Shown here: piece by piece, positions 46,728-55,089 of the stretch
Numbering within the stretch: position 1 is the first letter of the stretch
Layout of the letters: each line of letters opens with the position of its first letter
Assembly (NCBI GenBank): GCA_029289235.1
Contig: JARFTZ010000056.1
Span: forward strand, 1 to 64,000
Reading direction: 5' to 3'
Origin: Gammaproteobacteria bacterium
Lineage (GTDB): Bacteria > Pseudomonadota > Gammaproteobacteria > Burkholderiales > Rhodocyclaceae
Length of the DNA: 64,000 nt
Program-made: the position numbers and the translations under genes
Notes under the pieces: generated by a model
What the model was told of the DNA's origin: nothing
Databases searched by the model: none
What the model saw: the letters and a program-made list of their open reading frames with translations, nothing else

Positions 46728-47561
46728 ATGAAGAGGAAATCCTGGGGGCTCGCAACGCTAATCGTCGTACTGCTCGGCGGCATCGCAGCCTATTTTTTGT
46801 TCTTCAATCCAGTTGACCGGCCATCAACGCTCACCGCGGCGATTTCGCCCCCACCGGCAGCAACTCCCGCGGCACCGGAGTCGACGCCTCTGCCCCCACC
46901 CAAACCCATCACCCCGCCGCCCGCGCCGGAACCACCAGCGATCCTCCATCCGATCGAGCCCGCGCCCCCGGAAACGCCGCTGCCGGATCTCGGCCAGAGC
47001 GATGCGCCTTTCCGCAAGGCGCTTGGCGAGATTCTCGGCCGGAAGGGTCTCGCGCTGATGCTCTCCGAGGAACTCATCCACCACATCGTCGTCACCGTGG
47101 ATAACCTGCCCCGCAAGCACCTCCCGGCCGCCATCGTTCCGCTCAAGCGCGCGGAAGGCGCCTTCATCACGGACGGCAAGGATGAAACACTGGCGATTGG
47201 AAAAGGTAACGCCGCCCGTTATGCCGCTTATGTTTCCGTTGCAAAAACGATCGACAGTGCGAAGCTCGTTACCGTGTATCGCCGTTTCTACCCCCTGTTC
47301 CAGAAGGCCTACGGCGAAATCGGCTACCCGAAAGCCAACTTCAACGACCGCCTCGTCGTCGCCCTGGACGACCTTCTCGCCGCCCCCGACCTGGAGCCGC
47401 CGGTCAGACTGCAACAGCCGAAAATCCTCTTTGAATATGCCGACCCCGATCTGGAAGCCCGGTCGGCCGGGCAGAAGATCATGATGCGAATCGGTCGCGA
47501 AAACGCCGGCGTGCTCAAGAAAAAGCTGGCTGAGGTCAGGAAGCTGGTTGCCTCTCCATAG
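46728..47561 (+). CDS. DUF3014 domain protein, membrane-anchored
   Basis: A 277-residue protein. One N-terminal helix (LATLIVVLLGGIAAYFLFF) is followed by a long proline-rich linker (PPPAATPAAPESTPLPPPKP and on to about residue 90) and a periplasmic domain (about 95-277; VVTVDNLPRKHLPAAIVPL, YRRFYPLFQKAYGEIGYP, NDRLVVALDDLLAAP) that fits DUF3014. Function unknown; the proline-rich stalk suggests reaching across the periplasm. ATG at 46728 with GGGGGA upstream. Confidence 0.82.
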   Translation: MKRKSWGLATLIVVLLGGIAAYFLFFNPVDRPSTLTAAISPPPAATPAAPESTPLPPPKPITPPPAPEPPAILHPIEPAPPETPLPDLGQSDAPFRKALGEILGRKGLALMLSEELIHHIVVTVDNLPRKHLPAAIVPLKRAEGAFITDGKDETLAIGKGNAARYAAYVSVAKTIDSAKLVTVYRRFYPLFQKAYGEIGYPKANFNDRLVVALDDLLAAPDLEPPVRLQQPKILFEYADPDLEARSAGQKIMMRIGRENAGVLKKKLAEVRKLVASP

Positions 47562-47686
47562 GGCACTCGCCGGGCTTTGATCGGGCTGGCGTTCGTTGTA
47601 TTCTGTCGCCCTTTTGCGAAAACCGCTGGCGGCTTTTGCGTGCCCCATTGCGATTCGTTTCCCGACCAACCCGACCTGGAGTTCCC

Positions 47687-48457
47687 ATGAAACGACTGAC
47701 AAAACTACTTACCGCCGTGTGCTGCCTGAGCGCACTGGCCGCCACCCCGGCCATCGGCCGCGACTGGAGCGAGATCAAGAGTTCCGGAACAATTGTTGCG
47801 GCCACCGAGGGCGCCTTCGCGCCGTTCAACTACTATGAAGGCAAGACGCTCACCGGCTACGAGGTCGATGTCGCCGAAGCGATCGCCAAGAAGATGGGGC
47901 TGAAGCTCGAATGGCGCGTCGTTCCCTTCGACGCGCAACTGGCCGCCGTCAAGCAGGACCGCTTCGACTTCGCCATTGCCTCGCACGGATACACCAAGGA
48001 ACGCGCCGAAGCCGTGGACTTTGCCAGCCCGCACTATTGCACCGGCGGCCAGATCGCTGCGCGCAAGGGCGGAGCGCTGACTGCGGCGGACCTGAAAGGG
48101 AAAACGATCGGCGTCCAGCTTGCGACGAGCTACTTCGATGCGGCCAAGAAGATTGATGGCGTCAAGGAGGTGAAGACCTACAAGTCCGATCCGGAAGCCT
48201 TCTCCGCCTTGCGCGCGAAGAAAATCGACGCCTGGATCTCCGACAAGTTCACCGTCATGGAAACGCTCAAGAAGAACGCCAACGCCGGCATCGTGACCGG
48301 TGAGCAGGTCTTCGTCGAGCGCGTCTCGCTGATCATGCGCAAGGACAACAAGGAGTTCATGGACCAGATCAACCAGACGATCGCCGACCTGGTCAAGGAC
48401 GGCACCTTCGCCACGATCTCCAAGAAGTACTTCAACGAAGACATCACCTGCCGTTAA
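47687..48457 (+). CDS. Polar amino-acid ABC transporter, substrate-binding protein
   Basis: A 256-residue family 3 periplasmic receptor. A signal peptide (about 24 residues, ending ATPAIG) is followed by [40 protein letters not shown] and the acidic ligand segments typical of GlnH/HisJ. It probably binds an amino acid such as glutamate, glutamine, arginine or cystine; which one is open. First gene of a three-gene transporter operon with permease and ATPase. Confidence 0.9.
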   Translation: MKRLTKLLTAVCCLSALAATPAIGRDWSEIKSSGTIVAATEGAFAPFNYYEGKTLTGYEVDVAEAIAKKMGLKLEWRVVPFDAQLAAVKQDRFDFAIASHGYTKERAEAVDFASPHYCTGGQIAARKGGALTAADLKGKTIGVQLATSYFDAAKKIDGVKEVKTYKSDPEAFSALRAKKIDAWISDKFTVMETLKKNANAGIVTGEQVFVERVSLIMRKDNKEFMDQINQTIADLVKDGTFATISKKYFNEDITCR

Positions 48458-48475
48458 GCGGCGCGGCGAAGCACG

Positions 48476-49234
48476 ATGAACTGGATTTCGCGTCACCCGG
48501 GCTGGACGATGGTCGCGGCCATGCTCGGCCTGCTGGCCTTTCTCTGGGGGCTGGCCATTCCGCTTTCCGCGGCGCCGGCGCCGATCGGCCCGGCGGCCGA
48601 GCAATTCGCCGAAGGCGCCCGCATCACGGTCTGGCTGACGCTGATCGCGGGCTCTGCGGGCATCGTGCTGGGCGTCCTCGGCGGCATGGGCAAGCTCTCG
48701 AAATTCCGGCCACTGAAATGGCTCTGCGATTTCTACGTCTGGCTGATCCGCGGCACGCCGCTGCTCCTGCAGATCCTGTTCGTCTGGCTGGTCGTGCCGA
48801 CTATCCTGCCCGAGAGCATCCAGCTCTCCGATTTCGCCTGCGCGGCCATTGCCCTGTCGCTGAACATCGGCGCCTACAACACCGAATGCGTCCGCGCAGG
48901 CATCCTCGCCGTGCCGCACGGCCAGGTCGAGGCCGCCCGGGCACTCGGTCTATCACCGCTGCAGACGTTCATGGACGTGATCCTGCCGCAGAGCATGCGC
49001 GTCGCCCTGCCGGCGCTGGCCAACAACCTCGCGTCGCTGGTCAAGGACTCGTCGCTGGCCTACGCGATCAGCGTCGTCGAACTGACCATGGTCGGTTACC
49101 GCATCCAGGCCGAGAGCTACCAGCCGATTCCCGTGTTCCTCACGATCGCCACGATCTACCTGATCCTCACCACCGCGTTCACCACGCTGACCTCGGCGCT
49201 GGAAGCGCAGCTGCAAACCGGCCAGAAACGCTGA
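48476..49234 (+). CDS. Polar amino-acid ABC transporter, permease
   Basis: A 252-residue HisM/GlnP-type permease. Six predicted helices, and the EAA loop that contacts the ATPase ([20 protein letters not shown], close to the family pattern), plus [20 protein letters not shown] single permease gene implies a homodimer. It begins 18 bp after the receptor gene. Confidence 0.92.
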   Translation: MNWISRHPGWTMVAAMLGLLAFLWGLAIPLSAAPAPIGPAAEQFAEGARITVWLTLIAGSAGIVLGVLGGMGKLSKFRPLKWLCDFYVWLIRGTPLLLQILFVWLVVPTILPESIQLSDFACAAIALSLNIGAYNTECVRAGILAVPHGQVEAARALGLSPLQTFMDVILPQSMRVALPALANNLASLVKDSSLAYAISVVELTMVGYRIQAESYQPIPVFLTIATIYLILTTAFTTLTSALEAQLQTGQKR

Positions 49235-49242
49235 GACCGCCC

Positions 49243-50010
49243 ATGCCCCAGCCCGCCCAGCCCAACACCGAGCGACCGATCATCGTCGCGCGCAACATCG
49301 ACAAGCGTTTCGGCGCCTTCCACGCCCTGCGCAACGTCTCCGCCAGCTTCAGCGAAGGCCAGGTCACGGCCATCGTCGGCCCCTCCGGGTCGGGGAAATC
49401 GACCTTCCTGCGCACGCTCAACCGCCTGGAGAAACATGACAGCGGCAGCATCGTCGTCGACGGCATCGAACTCAACGACGACCTGAAACATCTCGACACC
49501 ATCCGGCGCGAGGTCGGCATGGTCTTCCAGAGCTTCAACCTGTTCTCGCACCTGACCATCCTGCGCAATATCACGCTGGCGCCAATGCGCGTGCGCAAGA
49601 TGTCGCGCGCCGACGCAGAGGCCAAGGCGCTGGCCCTGCTTGAGCGCGTCGGCCTGAAAAACCAGGCGCACAAATACCCTGTGCAGCTTTCAGGCGGCCA
49701 GCAGCAGCGCGTCGCCATCGCCCGTGCGCTGGCCATGGACCCGAAGGTGCTGCTGTTCGACGAGCCGACTTCGGCACTCGATCCGGAAATGGTCAACGAA
49801 GTCCTCACCGTCATGCGCGAACTGGCGCACACCGGCATTACCATGCTCGTGGTCACGCACGAAATGGGTTTCGCCAAGGAAGTGGCCGACCGCGTCATTT
49901 TCTTCGACGAAGGTGCCATTCTCGAAGACACCACGCCACAGGCCTTCTTCACCAACCCCGACCACGAGCGGGCCCAGGCCTTTCTGGCCCAGGTAAGGCA
50001 CGGATTCTAA
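49243..50010 (+). CDS. Polar amino-acid ABC transporter, ATP-binding protein
   Basis: A 255-residue GlnQ-type ATPase: Walker [17 protein letters not shown] loop [14 protein letters not shown], signature [16 protein letters not shown], Walker [15 protein letters not shown] and switch His in VVTHEMGFA. It powers the preceding permease. ATG at 49243, 8 bp after the permease. It ends 1 bp from the convergent EamA gene. Confidence 0.95.
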   Translation: MPQPAQPNTERPIIVARNIDKRFGAFHALRNVSASFSEGQVTAIVGPSGSGKSTFLRTLNRLEKHDSGSIVVDGIELNDDLKHLDTIRREVGMVFQSFNLFSHLTILRNITLAPMRVRKMSRADAEAKALALLERVGLKNQAHKYPVQLSGGQQQRVAIARALAMDPKVLLFDEPTSALDPEMVNEVLTVMRELAHTGITMLVVTHEMGFAKEVADRVIFFDEGAILEDTTPQAFFTNPDHERAQAFLAQVRHGF

Positions 50011-50011
50011 A

Positions 50012-50905
50012 TCAGCTGGCCGGCTTCGCCCCGAACAAGGGCATCAGTTGCACCGCCAGGATGCACACGAGGATCAGCGCACAGCCGGCCAGCCCCGCCG
50101 CGCTCAGACGGTCGCCCATCAGCAGGAAGCCGAACAGCGCGGCGAAAAGCGTCTCGGCCGACAGGATGATCGCCGCATCGGCGGCCTCGGCGTAGCGCTG
50201 CCCGACCACCTGGCCGGTGTAGGCGATGCCGACAGAGATGATGCCGGTGTAAAGGATCGGCATCGCCGCCAGGCGGATCCCGGCGAGCGAAATCGATTCG
50301 GCGAAAACAGCCCAGAGCAGACAGGCCAGGCCGCACACCAGAAACTGCCCGGCCGCCACCAGAAAAGGCGCCGCCAGCCGGTCGGCAACGCGGCCGACGA
50401 GCATGACATGCAGCGCCCAGAACAGGCTGCTGGCGATCACCCACAGATCGCCGGCGCTAATCGCTACCTGCTGCGCTCCCGACAGCAGCCAGGTTCCGAC
50501 CAGGCAACCGAGCGAGGTCGGCCAGACTGACCAGTGGGGACGCGCGCGCAGGAGCAGCCAGGAGATCAGCGGCACCAGTGGCACGTAGAGCGCCGTCAGG
50601 AAGCCGGCGTTGGTCACCGTCGTGCCGTTGATGCCGATCTGCTGGAACACCGCGCCGAGCATCAGGAGCAGACCGAGAACCAGGACGCCCATCATTTCCC
50701 GGCGCCCGGGCCGCACCTCGCGCCGGGCAACCGTCCGCAGATCGCGCCAGGCGAACGGCGCGATGATGAGCGCTCCAAGCAGGAAACGGATGCCGGTGAA
50801 GGTGTAGGGCTCGACCCCAACCTTCGCGTGGGCCTGGGCAACGAATGCCGACCCCCAGATCAGGGCGACGAGAAGCAGCAGCAGATTGGCTTGGGTACGG
50901 GACAC
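50012..50905 (-). CDS. EamA/DMT-family transporter
   Basis: A 297-residue protein with ten predicted helices and two EamA repeats (first about 5-140, WGSAFVAQAHAKVGVEPYTF; second about 150-290, LSAETLFAALFGFLLMGDRLS). Members export amino acids or metabolites; substrate not predictable. The start is GTG at 50905. It lies after the sigma/anti-sigma pair in the same direction (45 bp) and may be a distal gene of that operon. Confidence 0.88.
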   Translation of the reverse strand: MSRTQANLLLLLVALIWGSAFVAQAHAKVGVEPYTFTGIRFLLGALIIAPFAWRDLRTVARREVRPGRREMMGVLVLGLLLMLGAVFQQIGINGTTVTNAGFLTALYVPLVPLISWLLLRARPHWSVWPTSLGCLVGTWLLSGAQQVAISAGDLWVIASSLFWALHVMLVGRVADRLAAPFLVAAGQFLVCGLACLLWAVFAESISLAGIRLAAMPILYTGIISVGIAYTGQVVGQRYAEAADAAIILSAETLFAALFGFLLMGDRLSAAGLAGCALILVCILAVQLMPLFGAKPAS

Positions 50906-50950
50906 GGTGGAGAGGCCGGGAGCAAAGAGCGCGAGTTTACCAGCCGTTCA

Positions 50951-51148
50951 TCAGGTGTCGCTATCGGAAGACGTTTTTCCCGCCATGTATCGGCGACAGG
51001 CCAGGCGCAGGAAGCCCATCTGTTTCTTGAAATTCCGGCAACCCTGGCACATCGCCAGATGCATTTCCAGTTGCAGGCGTTCCGCAAGGGTGAGCTCCCG
51101 GTCCAGCGATTCGGACAATTTGTGGGTGACGTCCTTGCAGCTCAACAT
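50951..51148 (-). CDS. Zinc-finger anti-sigma factor (zf-HC2/ZAS)
   Basis: A 65-residue protein with Cys4, His30, Cys34 and Cys37, i.e. the C-x25-H-x3-C-x2-C zinc anti-sigma pattern. It is soluble, without a membrane segment. Such proteins hold ECF sigma factors until oxidants release the zinc. It overlaps the sigma gene by 7 bp. Related pairs in Neisseria control methionine sulfoxide reductase; a redox signal is likely here but is inferred. Confidence 0.88.
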   Translation of the reverse strand: MLSCKDVTHKLSESLDRELTLAERLQLEMHLAMCQGCRNFKKQMGFLRLACRRYMAGKTSSDSDT

Positions 51149-51741
51149 GCCTGTTCTCCCCCCAGGAACCAGTTCTTTTCAAGACAGCGCCGCAGGCCGT
51201 TGCGCGCGCGATGCAGGATGACGTTGCAGTTGCTCACCGTGATACGCAACTCACGACAGACCTCGGCCGTTTCGAACTCCAGGAATTCGCGCATCATGAA
51301 GACGCGCGCGGTGTTTTCCGGCAGGTGGTTGAGACAGGCATCGAAGACATCCCAGAACCGTTGCTGCCGCAAGGCCTCTTCCGGATCGCCCCAGTTTGTC
51401 GGGCGATCTTCCGGCCGCCAGTGGTCGTTGCCCTTGAACAGCGTTTCGAAGGACTGATCGAGGCTTTCCTCGTCGGGCGCCAGCGCGGAAATATTTGTCG
51501 TACGGCTCTGCTGGCGGATATGGTCGACGATCTTGTTGCGGAGGATGGCGAAGACCCAGGTCTTCAGCGCCGAGCGACCGGCAAAATCCTGCCCGTTGGC
51601 CAGCGCGGCCACCAGCGCTTCCTGCACCACGTCCTCCGCCATCGCCGCGTCGCGCAGCTGCAGCCGCGCGAACTTGATCATGTCGCGCCGGATGGCTTCG
51701 ACGGCCTCATCGTTCATCCATGGAAGTTGCGGGTCGCTCAT
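51142..51741 (-). CDS. Sigma-70 family ECF-type RNA polymerase sigma factor
   Basis: A 199-residue sigma factor: region 2 (AEDVVQEALVAALANG, LKTWVFAILRNKIVDHIRQQ), region 4 helix-turn-helix (LPENTARVFMMREFLEFETA, NCNVILHRARNGLRRCLE). The linker of about 55 residues contains FKGNDHWRPEDRPTNW, a tryptophan-rich segment seen in a group of betaproteobacterial sigma factors (memory: the TIGR02943-like group). It starts ATG at 51741 and overlaps its anti-sigma. It lies 13 bp after the flavoprotein gene, so it belongs to that operon. Confidence 0.92.
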   Translation of the reverse strand: MSDPQLPWMNDEAVEAIRRDMIKFARLQLRDAAMAEDVVQEALVAALANGQDFAGRSALKTWVFAILRNKIVDHIRQQSRTTNISALAPDEESLDQSFETLFKGNDHWRPEDRPTNWGDPEEALRQQRFWDVFDACLNHLPENTARVFMMREFLEFETAEVCRELRITVSNCNVILHRARNGLRRCLEKNWFLGGEQAC

Positions 51742-51754
51742 TTTCCCCACTCGT

Positions 51755-52867
51755 TCATTGCCCCGGAGCATGGTACTGGCTCATGAAGCGGCGGTCGATC
51801 CAGTCTTTCCAGCGCCAGACCCAATGCCCCGTTGCCGACAGGCCGTTCCAGGACATGACGGCCTCCCTGGGGCCGGTGGCCAGCAGATAAAGCGTCCGCT
51901 TCTGCGGGCGATAGGGCAAAGGCGCCTGGCCGAGCAAAGCGCGTTCGAGGTTGGCCGCCAGCACCGGGCCGGCCCGGACCGCATAGACGCCGGACTTGGC
52001 ATGCGGCGCATCGACCCGCGAGGCGAAATCGCCGCCGGCGAACACCTCGGAATGCGAAACACTATGTTGCCCATCCGCCACCGCAACGAATCCGTCAGCA
52101 GCCAGCGCCAGACCCGAACCGGCCAGCCAGGACTGTGGACGAACGCCGGTCGCGGCGATGACGGTATCGACCGCAACGGTGGTTCCATTGTCCAGCAGCA
52201 AACCTTCCGGCGATCCGGCGGCGTAACCGGGGATCTCGACGACCTGATGCTCCCGCAACGCCTGCCGCACGCGCTGCACGATGCGCGGGCCATGCCCCGG
52301 CATCAAGCCCGAGCCGGCCACCAGCGACACCGCCACGTTCGCTCCCCCAGCTTCGCGGGCAAAACGGTAGCGCGCGGCCAGGGCCAGTTCGACTCCGGCG
52401 GCACCGCCCCCAACCACGACCAACCTGGCGGTACCGCGTTGCCGGGCCAACTCAACCTGGCGCTTCCAGCCGACGACGAAATCCTCCAGCGGTCGGATCG
52501 GCAGCAGCGTTGCGCCGGTCGCGGCCAGGCAGGAACTGTCGACCTGCGCCCCCACATCGAGCGAGAGGAGGTCGTAGGAAAACTCCCCGGATGCAGCTGT
52601 CTGGACGCGTCGCCGCGCGGCATCGAGCCCGGTTACCGAATCCTGCACCAGATGAACGCCGGCTGCCCGCGCCAACGGCTCCAGCGGTGCAGCGCACTGA
52701 TCCAGCGCATAATGCCCGGCCATCCAGCCCGGCACCATGCCGGAGTAGATCTGGCGCAGATACGGCGTCACCAACGACACCGCGACGCCCGGCCAGCGCC
52801 TCGCCGCCAGCGCCTTGAGTACATGCAGGTGGGCGTGCCCGCCGCCGGCGAGGATCAGGCGCTTCAT
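51755..52867 (-). CDS. FAD-dependent pyridine nucleotide-disulfide oxidoreductase (SelD N-terminal-domain type)
   Basis: A 370-residue flavoprotein: dinucleotide motif LILAGGGHAHLHVLKALAAR, a second one in LVVVGGGAAGVELALAARYR, and the FAD aspartate in SEVFAGGDFASR. The sequence AGGGHAHLHVLK and the IYSGMVPGWMAGHY segment are those of the domain fused to selenide, water dikinase (SelD) in some bacteria (TIGR03169-type). Here it stands alone. No redox CxxC pair of disulfide reductases is seen. It overlaps the upstream transferase gene by 4 bp (ATGA). Possible role: redox step in selenium or arsenic metabolism. Confidence 0.85.
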   Translation of the reverse strand: MKRLILAGGGHAHLHVLKALAARRWPGVAVSLVTPYLRQIYSGMVPGWMAGHYALDQCAAPLEPLARAAGVHLVQDSVTGLDAARRRVQTAASGEFSYDLLSLDVGAQVDSSCLAATGATLLPIRPLEDFVVGWKRQVELARQRGTARLVVVGGGAAGVELALAARYRFAREAGGANVAVSLVAGSGLMPGHGPRIVQRVRQALREHQVVEIPGYAAGSPEGLLLDNGTTVAVDTVIAATGVRPQSWLAGSGLALAADGFVAVADGQHSVSHSEVFAGGDFASRVDAPHAKSGVYAVRAGPVLAANLERALLGQAPLPYRPQKRTLYLLATGPREAVMSWNGLSATGHWVWRWKDWIDRRFMSQYHAPGQ

Positions 52868-53529
52868 GCGCCACCGCTATCCGGCAGAACCGCCGCCACG
52901 TCCGGAAACAAGCCAAGGAGGCGCTCGACGTCCTCGAATCGATCGACATCCCACAACGGGGCCAACTCGCGCCAAGTCAGTCCGGCCGCCTGCAGTTGCC
53001 GCCGCGTCTGCGCCATGACCCGGTCGGTACTCCAATCGACATCCCGGAATACCGCAAGCGCCGGTTTCTTCAGCCCGATCAGCACATACCCGCCATCCTC
53101 CGCGGGGATCACCACCGCGTCGTGCTCACGCAAAGCCGCCGCGGCCTCTCGCAGCACCTCGGGCGTCAGCGCCGGGCAATCGGTACCAATAACCAGCGTG
53201 CCGATGACCAGCGCCCCGGCGGCAGACGCCTCGTCCACCGCCGCATGCATGCGCCCGCCCAGATCGACATCCGGCTGCCGGCATCGGCGCACCGGCCCGA
53301 GCCCCTGGCACGCCGCAAAATCCGGATGATCGGTCTCCGGCGCGCACCACAGCGTCACCGGCCCGAGCTCGGCGGCGAGGGCCGTTCCCAGCGTGCGCCG
53401 CAGCAACCAGCGTTGCAGCGCTGCGGCGCCCTCGGCGCCCAGATGCGGGATCAGCCGCGTCTTGGCCAGGCCCGGGACGGGTGCCTTGGCCAGGATCGCG
53501 ACCGCGCACTCAGTCGTTACGCGGGACAT
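52864..53529 (-). CDS. Glycosyltransferase, rSAM/selenodomain-associated transferase 1 type (TIGR04282-like)
   Basis: A 221-residue nucleotidyl/glycosyltransferase of GT-A fold. AILAKAPVPGLAKTRLIPHL is the family start; IGTDCPALTPEVLREAA and VIPAEDGGYVLIGLKK carry the acidic metal and substrate motifs. Family members cluster with ArsS radical SAM enzymes and are linked with arsenosugar synthesis. Start ATG 53529. It overlaps the second transferase by 20 bp and the flavoprotein by 4 bp. Confidence 0.88.
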   Translation of the reverse strand: MSRVTTECAVAILAKAPVPGLAKTRLIPHLGAEGAAALQRWLLRRTLGTALAAELGPVTLWCAPETDHPDFAACQGLGPVRRCRQPDVDLGGRMHAAVDEASAAGALVIGTLVIGTDCPALTPEVLREAAAALREHDAVVIPAEDGGYVLIGLKKPALAVFRDVDWSTDRVMAQTRRQLQAAGLTWRELAPLWDVDRFEDVERLLGLFPDVAAVLPDSGGA

Positions 53530-54199
53530 AGCCGTACTCCCGGGCAAGCGTCTGCGGACTGACACCGAGCCAGAAACGCAGGCGCAGCCACCACATCGTC
53601 AGGATCGTGCGCCACACCCCGTGCTTCTCCCAGCGCCGCCCCGAGGTCGTGACCTTTTCGGCGAGACAGGCCGGACGCGCGATCCGGCACATCGCCGAGG
53701 AAAAGGCGATGTCCTCCATCAGCGGAATATCCGGAAAGCCGCCGACGCGCGCGAACGCCTCGCGCGTGATGAAGATCGCCTGATCGCCGGTGGCGATGCC
53801 GGTCAGGCGCGAACGCATGTTCATCAGCGCGGCCACTACCGGCAGCATGATGGAGGCGCCTTCGATGCGCACGTCGAAGCGCCCCCAGTGCGCGCCACCT
53901 TCCATCACCTCCTCGATCCGTTTGATCGCCGAGTCCGGCAGAACGGTGTCGGCATGCAGGAACAGCAGCACCTCGCCGGTCGCCTGTTCCGCCCCGGCGT
54001 TCATCTGCCTGCCGCGACCGCGCGGCGCAGTGATGACACGATCAGCGAACGGCAACGACCGCCCGGCGCTATCGTCGGCGCTGCCGCCATCGACGACAAT
54101 CGCCTCCACGCCTCCCGCCCGCAGACCCTGCAAGGCAGCGAGCCGCGACACGAGGGTCTCGGCCTCGTTGAGCACGGGAATAATGATCGAGAGACGCAT
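53510..54199 (-). CDS. Family 2 glycosyltransferase, rSAM/selenodomain-associated transferase 2 type (TIGR04283-like)
   Basis: A 229-residue GT2 enzyme. MRLSIIIPVLNEAETLVSRL, EAIVVDGGSADDSA and the DxD-like LLFLHADTVLPDSA place it in the group of transferase 2. RGRGRQMNAGAEQATGEVLL is also conserved. Probably transfers a sugar or an acyl-like group to the product of the locus. It is 9 bp after the DUF3047 gene and overlaps the next gene by 20 bp. Confidence 0.88.
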   Translation of the reverse strand: MRLSIIIPVLNEAETLVSRLAALQGLRAGGVEAIVVDGGSADDSAGRSLPFADRVITAPRGRGRQMNAGAEQATGEVLLFLHADTVLPDSAIKRIEEVMEGGAHWGRFDVRIEGASIMLPVVAALMNMRSRLTGIATGDQAIFITREAFARVGGFPDIPLMEDIAFSSAMCRIARPACLAEKVTTSGRRWEKHGVWRTILTMWWLRLRFWLGVSPQTLAREYGYVPRND

Positions 54200-54208
54200 C
54201 GTATCGCC

Positions 54209-54937
54209 CTAGCCCCCGCTCGGTGCCGGACACTCGCCCGCCGTGGCGACGAAACGGAAATCGGCGAAGCCGGCGTGCGCCTCCTCGCCGGTGTTGTCGG
54301 TATCGCTGGCAATCGCCAGCCCGCGCAACTGTCCGCCCATATCGCCGAACGCCAGCCGATAATCCTCCAGCACATTGCGCCGTTCCGTCACCCACCCCCC
54401 GGCCAGATCGCCGCCCGAGCGCAGCACCAGCATCCGGGCGCGATCGGTATAGGCATTCGCCTGCACGGTGCCGACGGGATGACGGTTATCCCAGATGTAA
54501 TTGAGGGCGGCGTCCGGCACCTGGTTGCCGTAAATCGAACGCGCCAGCGCCAGTCCGGCGCGGGTAAGCACGCCCAGTTGGCCCGGCGGTACATTGAAGG
54601 TGAGATAGACGCGCGCGGCGTAGTCGTCGCCCGATTTTTGCGCCATGTCCGCCGAGGCCACCGGCGCATCGATCCGCCATTGCCAGCAGAGGAACGGCGT
54701 CTTCTGCAGGTCGATTTCAAGCGGGCGGCCAAACAGCGCCATGCTCTTGTTGGCTTGCGCCTCGACCGCCGCGACGCCGTCCCAGACACGCAGACCATAG
54801 CGCGTCGGCGGCACGCGCTCATCAAGCCGTTCGACCCTCCAGGGCGGAGGCGGGAAATCCCCGGCTGACGGGAAACGACCGACCCAACCACCATCGGCAA
54901 GCGCCGGCGCCGCTGCCAAAACACAAAAGACACCCAA
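54209..54937 (-). CDS. DUF3047 family exported protein
   Basis: A 242-residue protein whose start is probably the TTG at 54937 with GGGGAGG 6 nt upstream; it then begins with a short signal sequence (GVFCVLAAAPALA). The body (FLCWQWRIDAPV, YAARVYLTFNVPPG, LNYIWDN, TDRARMLVLRSGG, FGDMGGQLRGLAIASDTDNT) fits DUF3047, which has a lectin-like beta-sandwich character. The frame stays open upstream, but that part is a translated dispersed repeat. Function unknown. Confidence 0.82.
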   Translation of the reverse strand: MGVFCVLAAAPALADGGWVGRFPSAGDFPPPPWRVERLDERVPPTRYGLRVWDGVAAVEAQANKSMALFGRPLEIDLQKTPFLCWQWRIDAPVASADMAQKSGDDYAARVYLTFNVPPGQLGVLTRAGLALARSIYGNQVPDAALNYIWDNRHPVGTVQANAYTDRARMLVLRSGGDLAGGWVTERRNVLEDYRLAFGDMGGQLRGLAIASDTDNTGEEAHAGFADFRFVATAGECPAPSGG

Positions 54938-54982
54938 CGCCCACCTCCCCTCCTTATCAGAAAGGCGCCGATTTCGTGCACG

Positions 54983-55055
54983 TTCGTCATTCCGGCGAAA
55001 GCCGGAATCCAGGAAATTCAACGCACTGGACCCCGGCCTTCGCCGGGGTGACGAA
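54983..55055. repeat. Dispersed palindromic repeat (REP/MITE-like)
   Basis: A 73-bp element with TTCGTCA and TGACGAA tips. Inside are two hairpins, TTCCGGCGAAAGCCGGAA and CCCCGGCCTTCGCCGGGG. This is the common type of intergenic repeat of many proteobacteria, whose translation gives the frequent false peptide LDSGFRRNDE. It lies between the VTT-flavoprotein and DUF3047 genes and could act as a terminator or mRNA stabiliser. Confidence 0.82.
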
Positions 55056-55089
55056 TACTTCAGCGTTTCCTTGAAAGAAAACACGTGAA

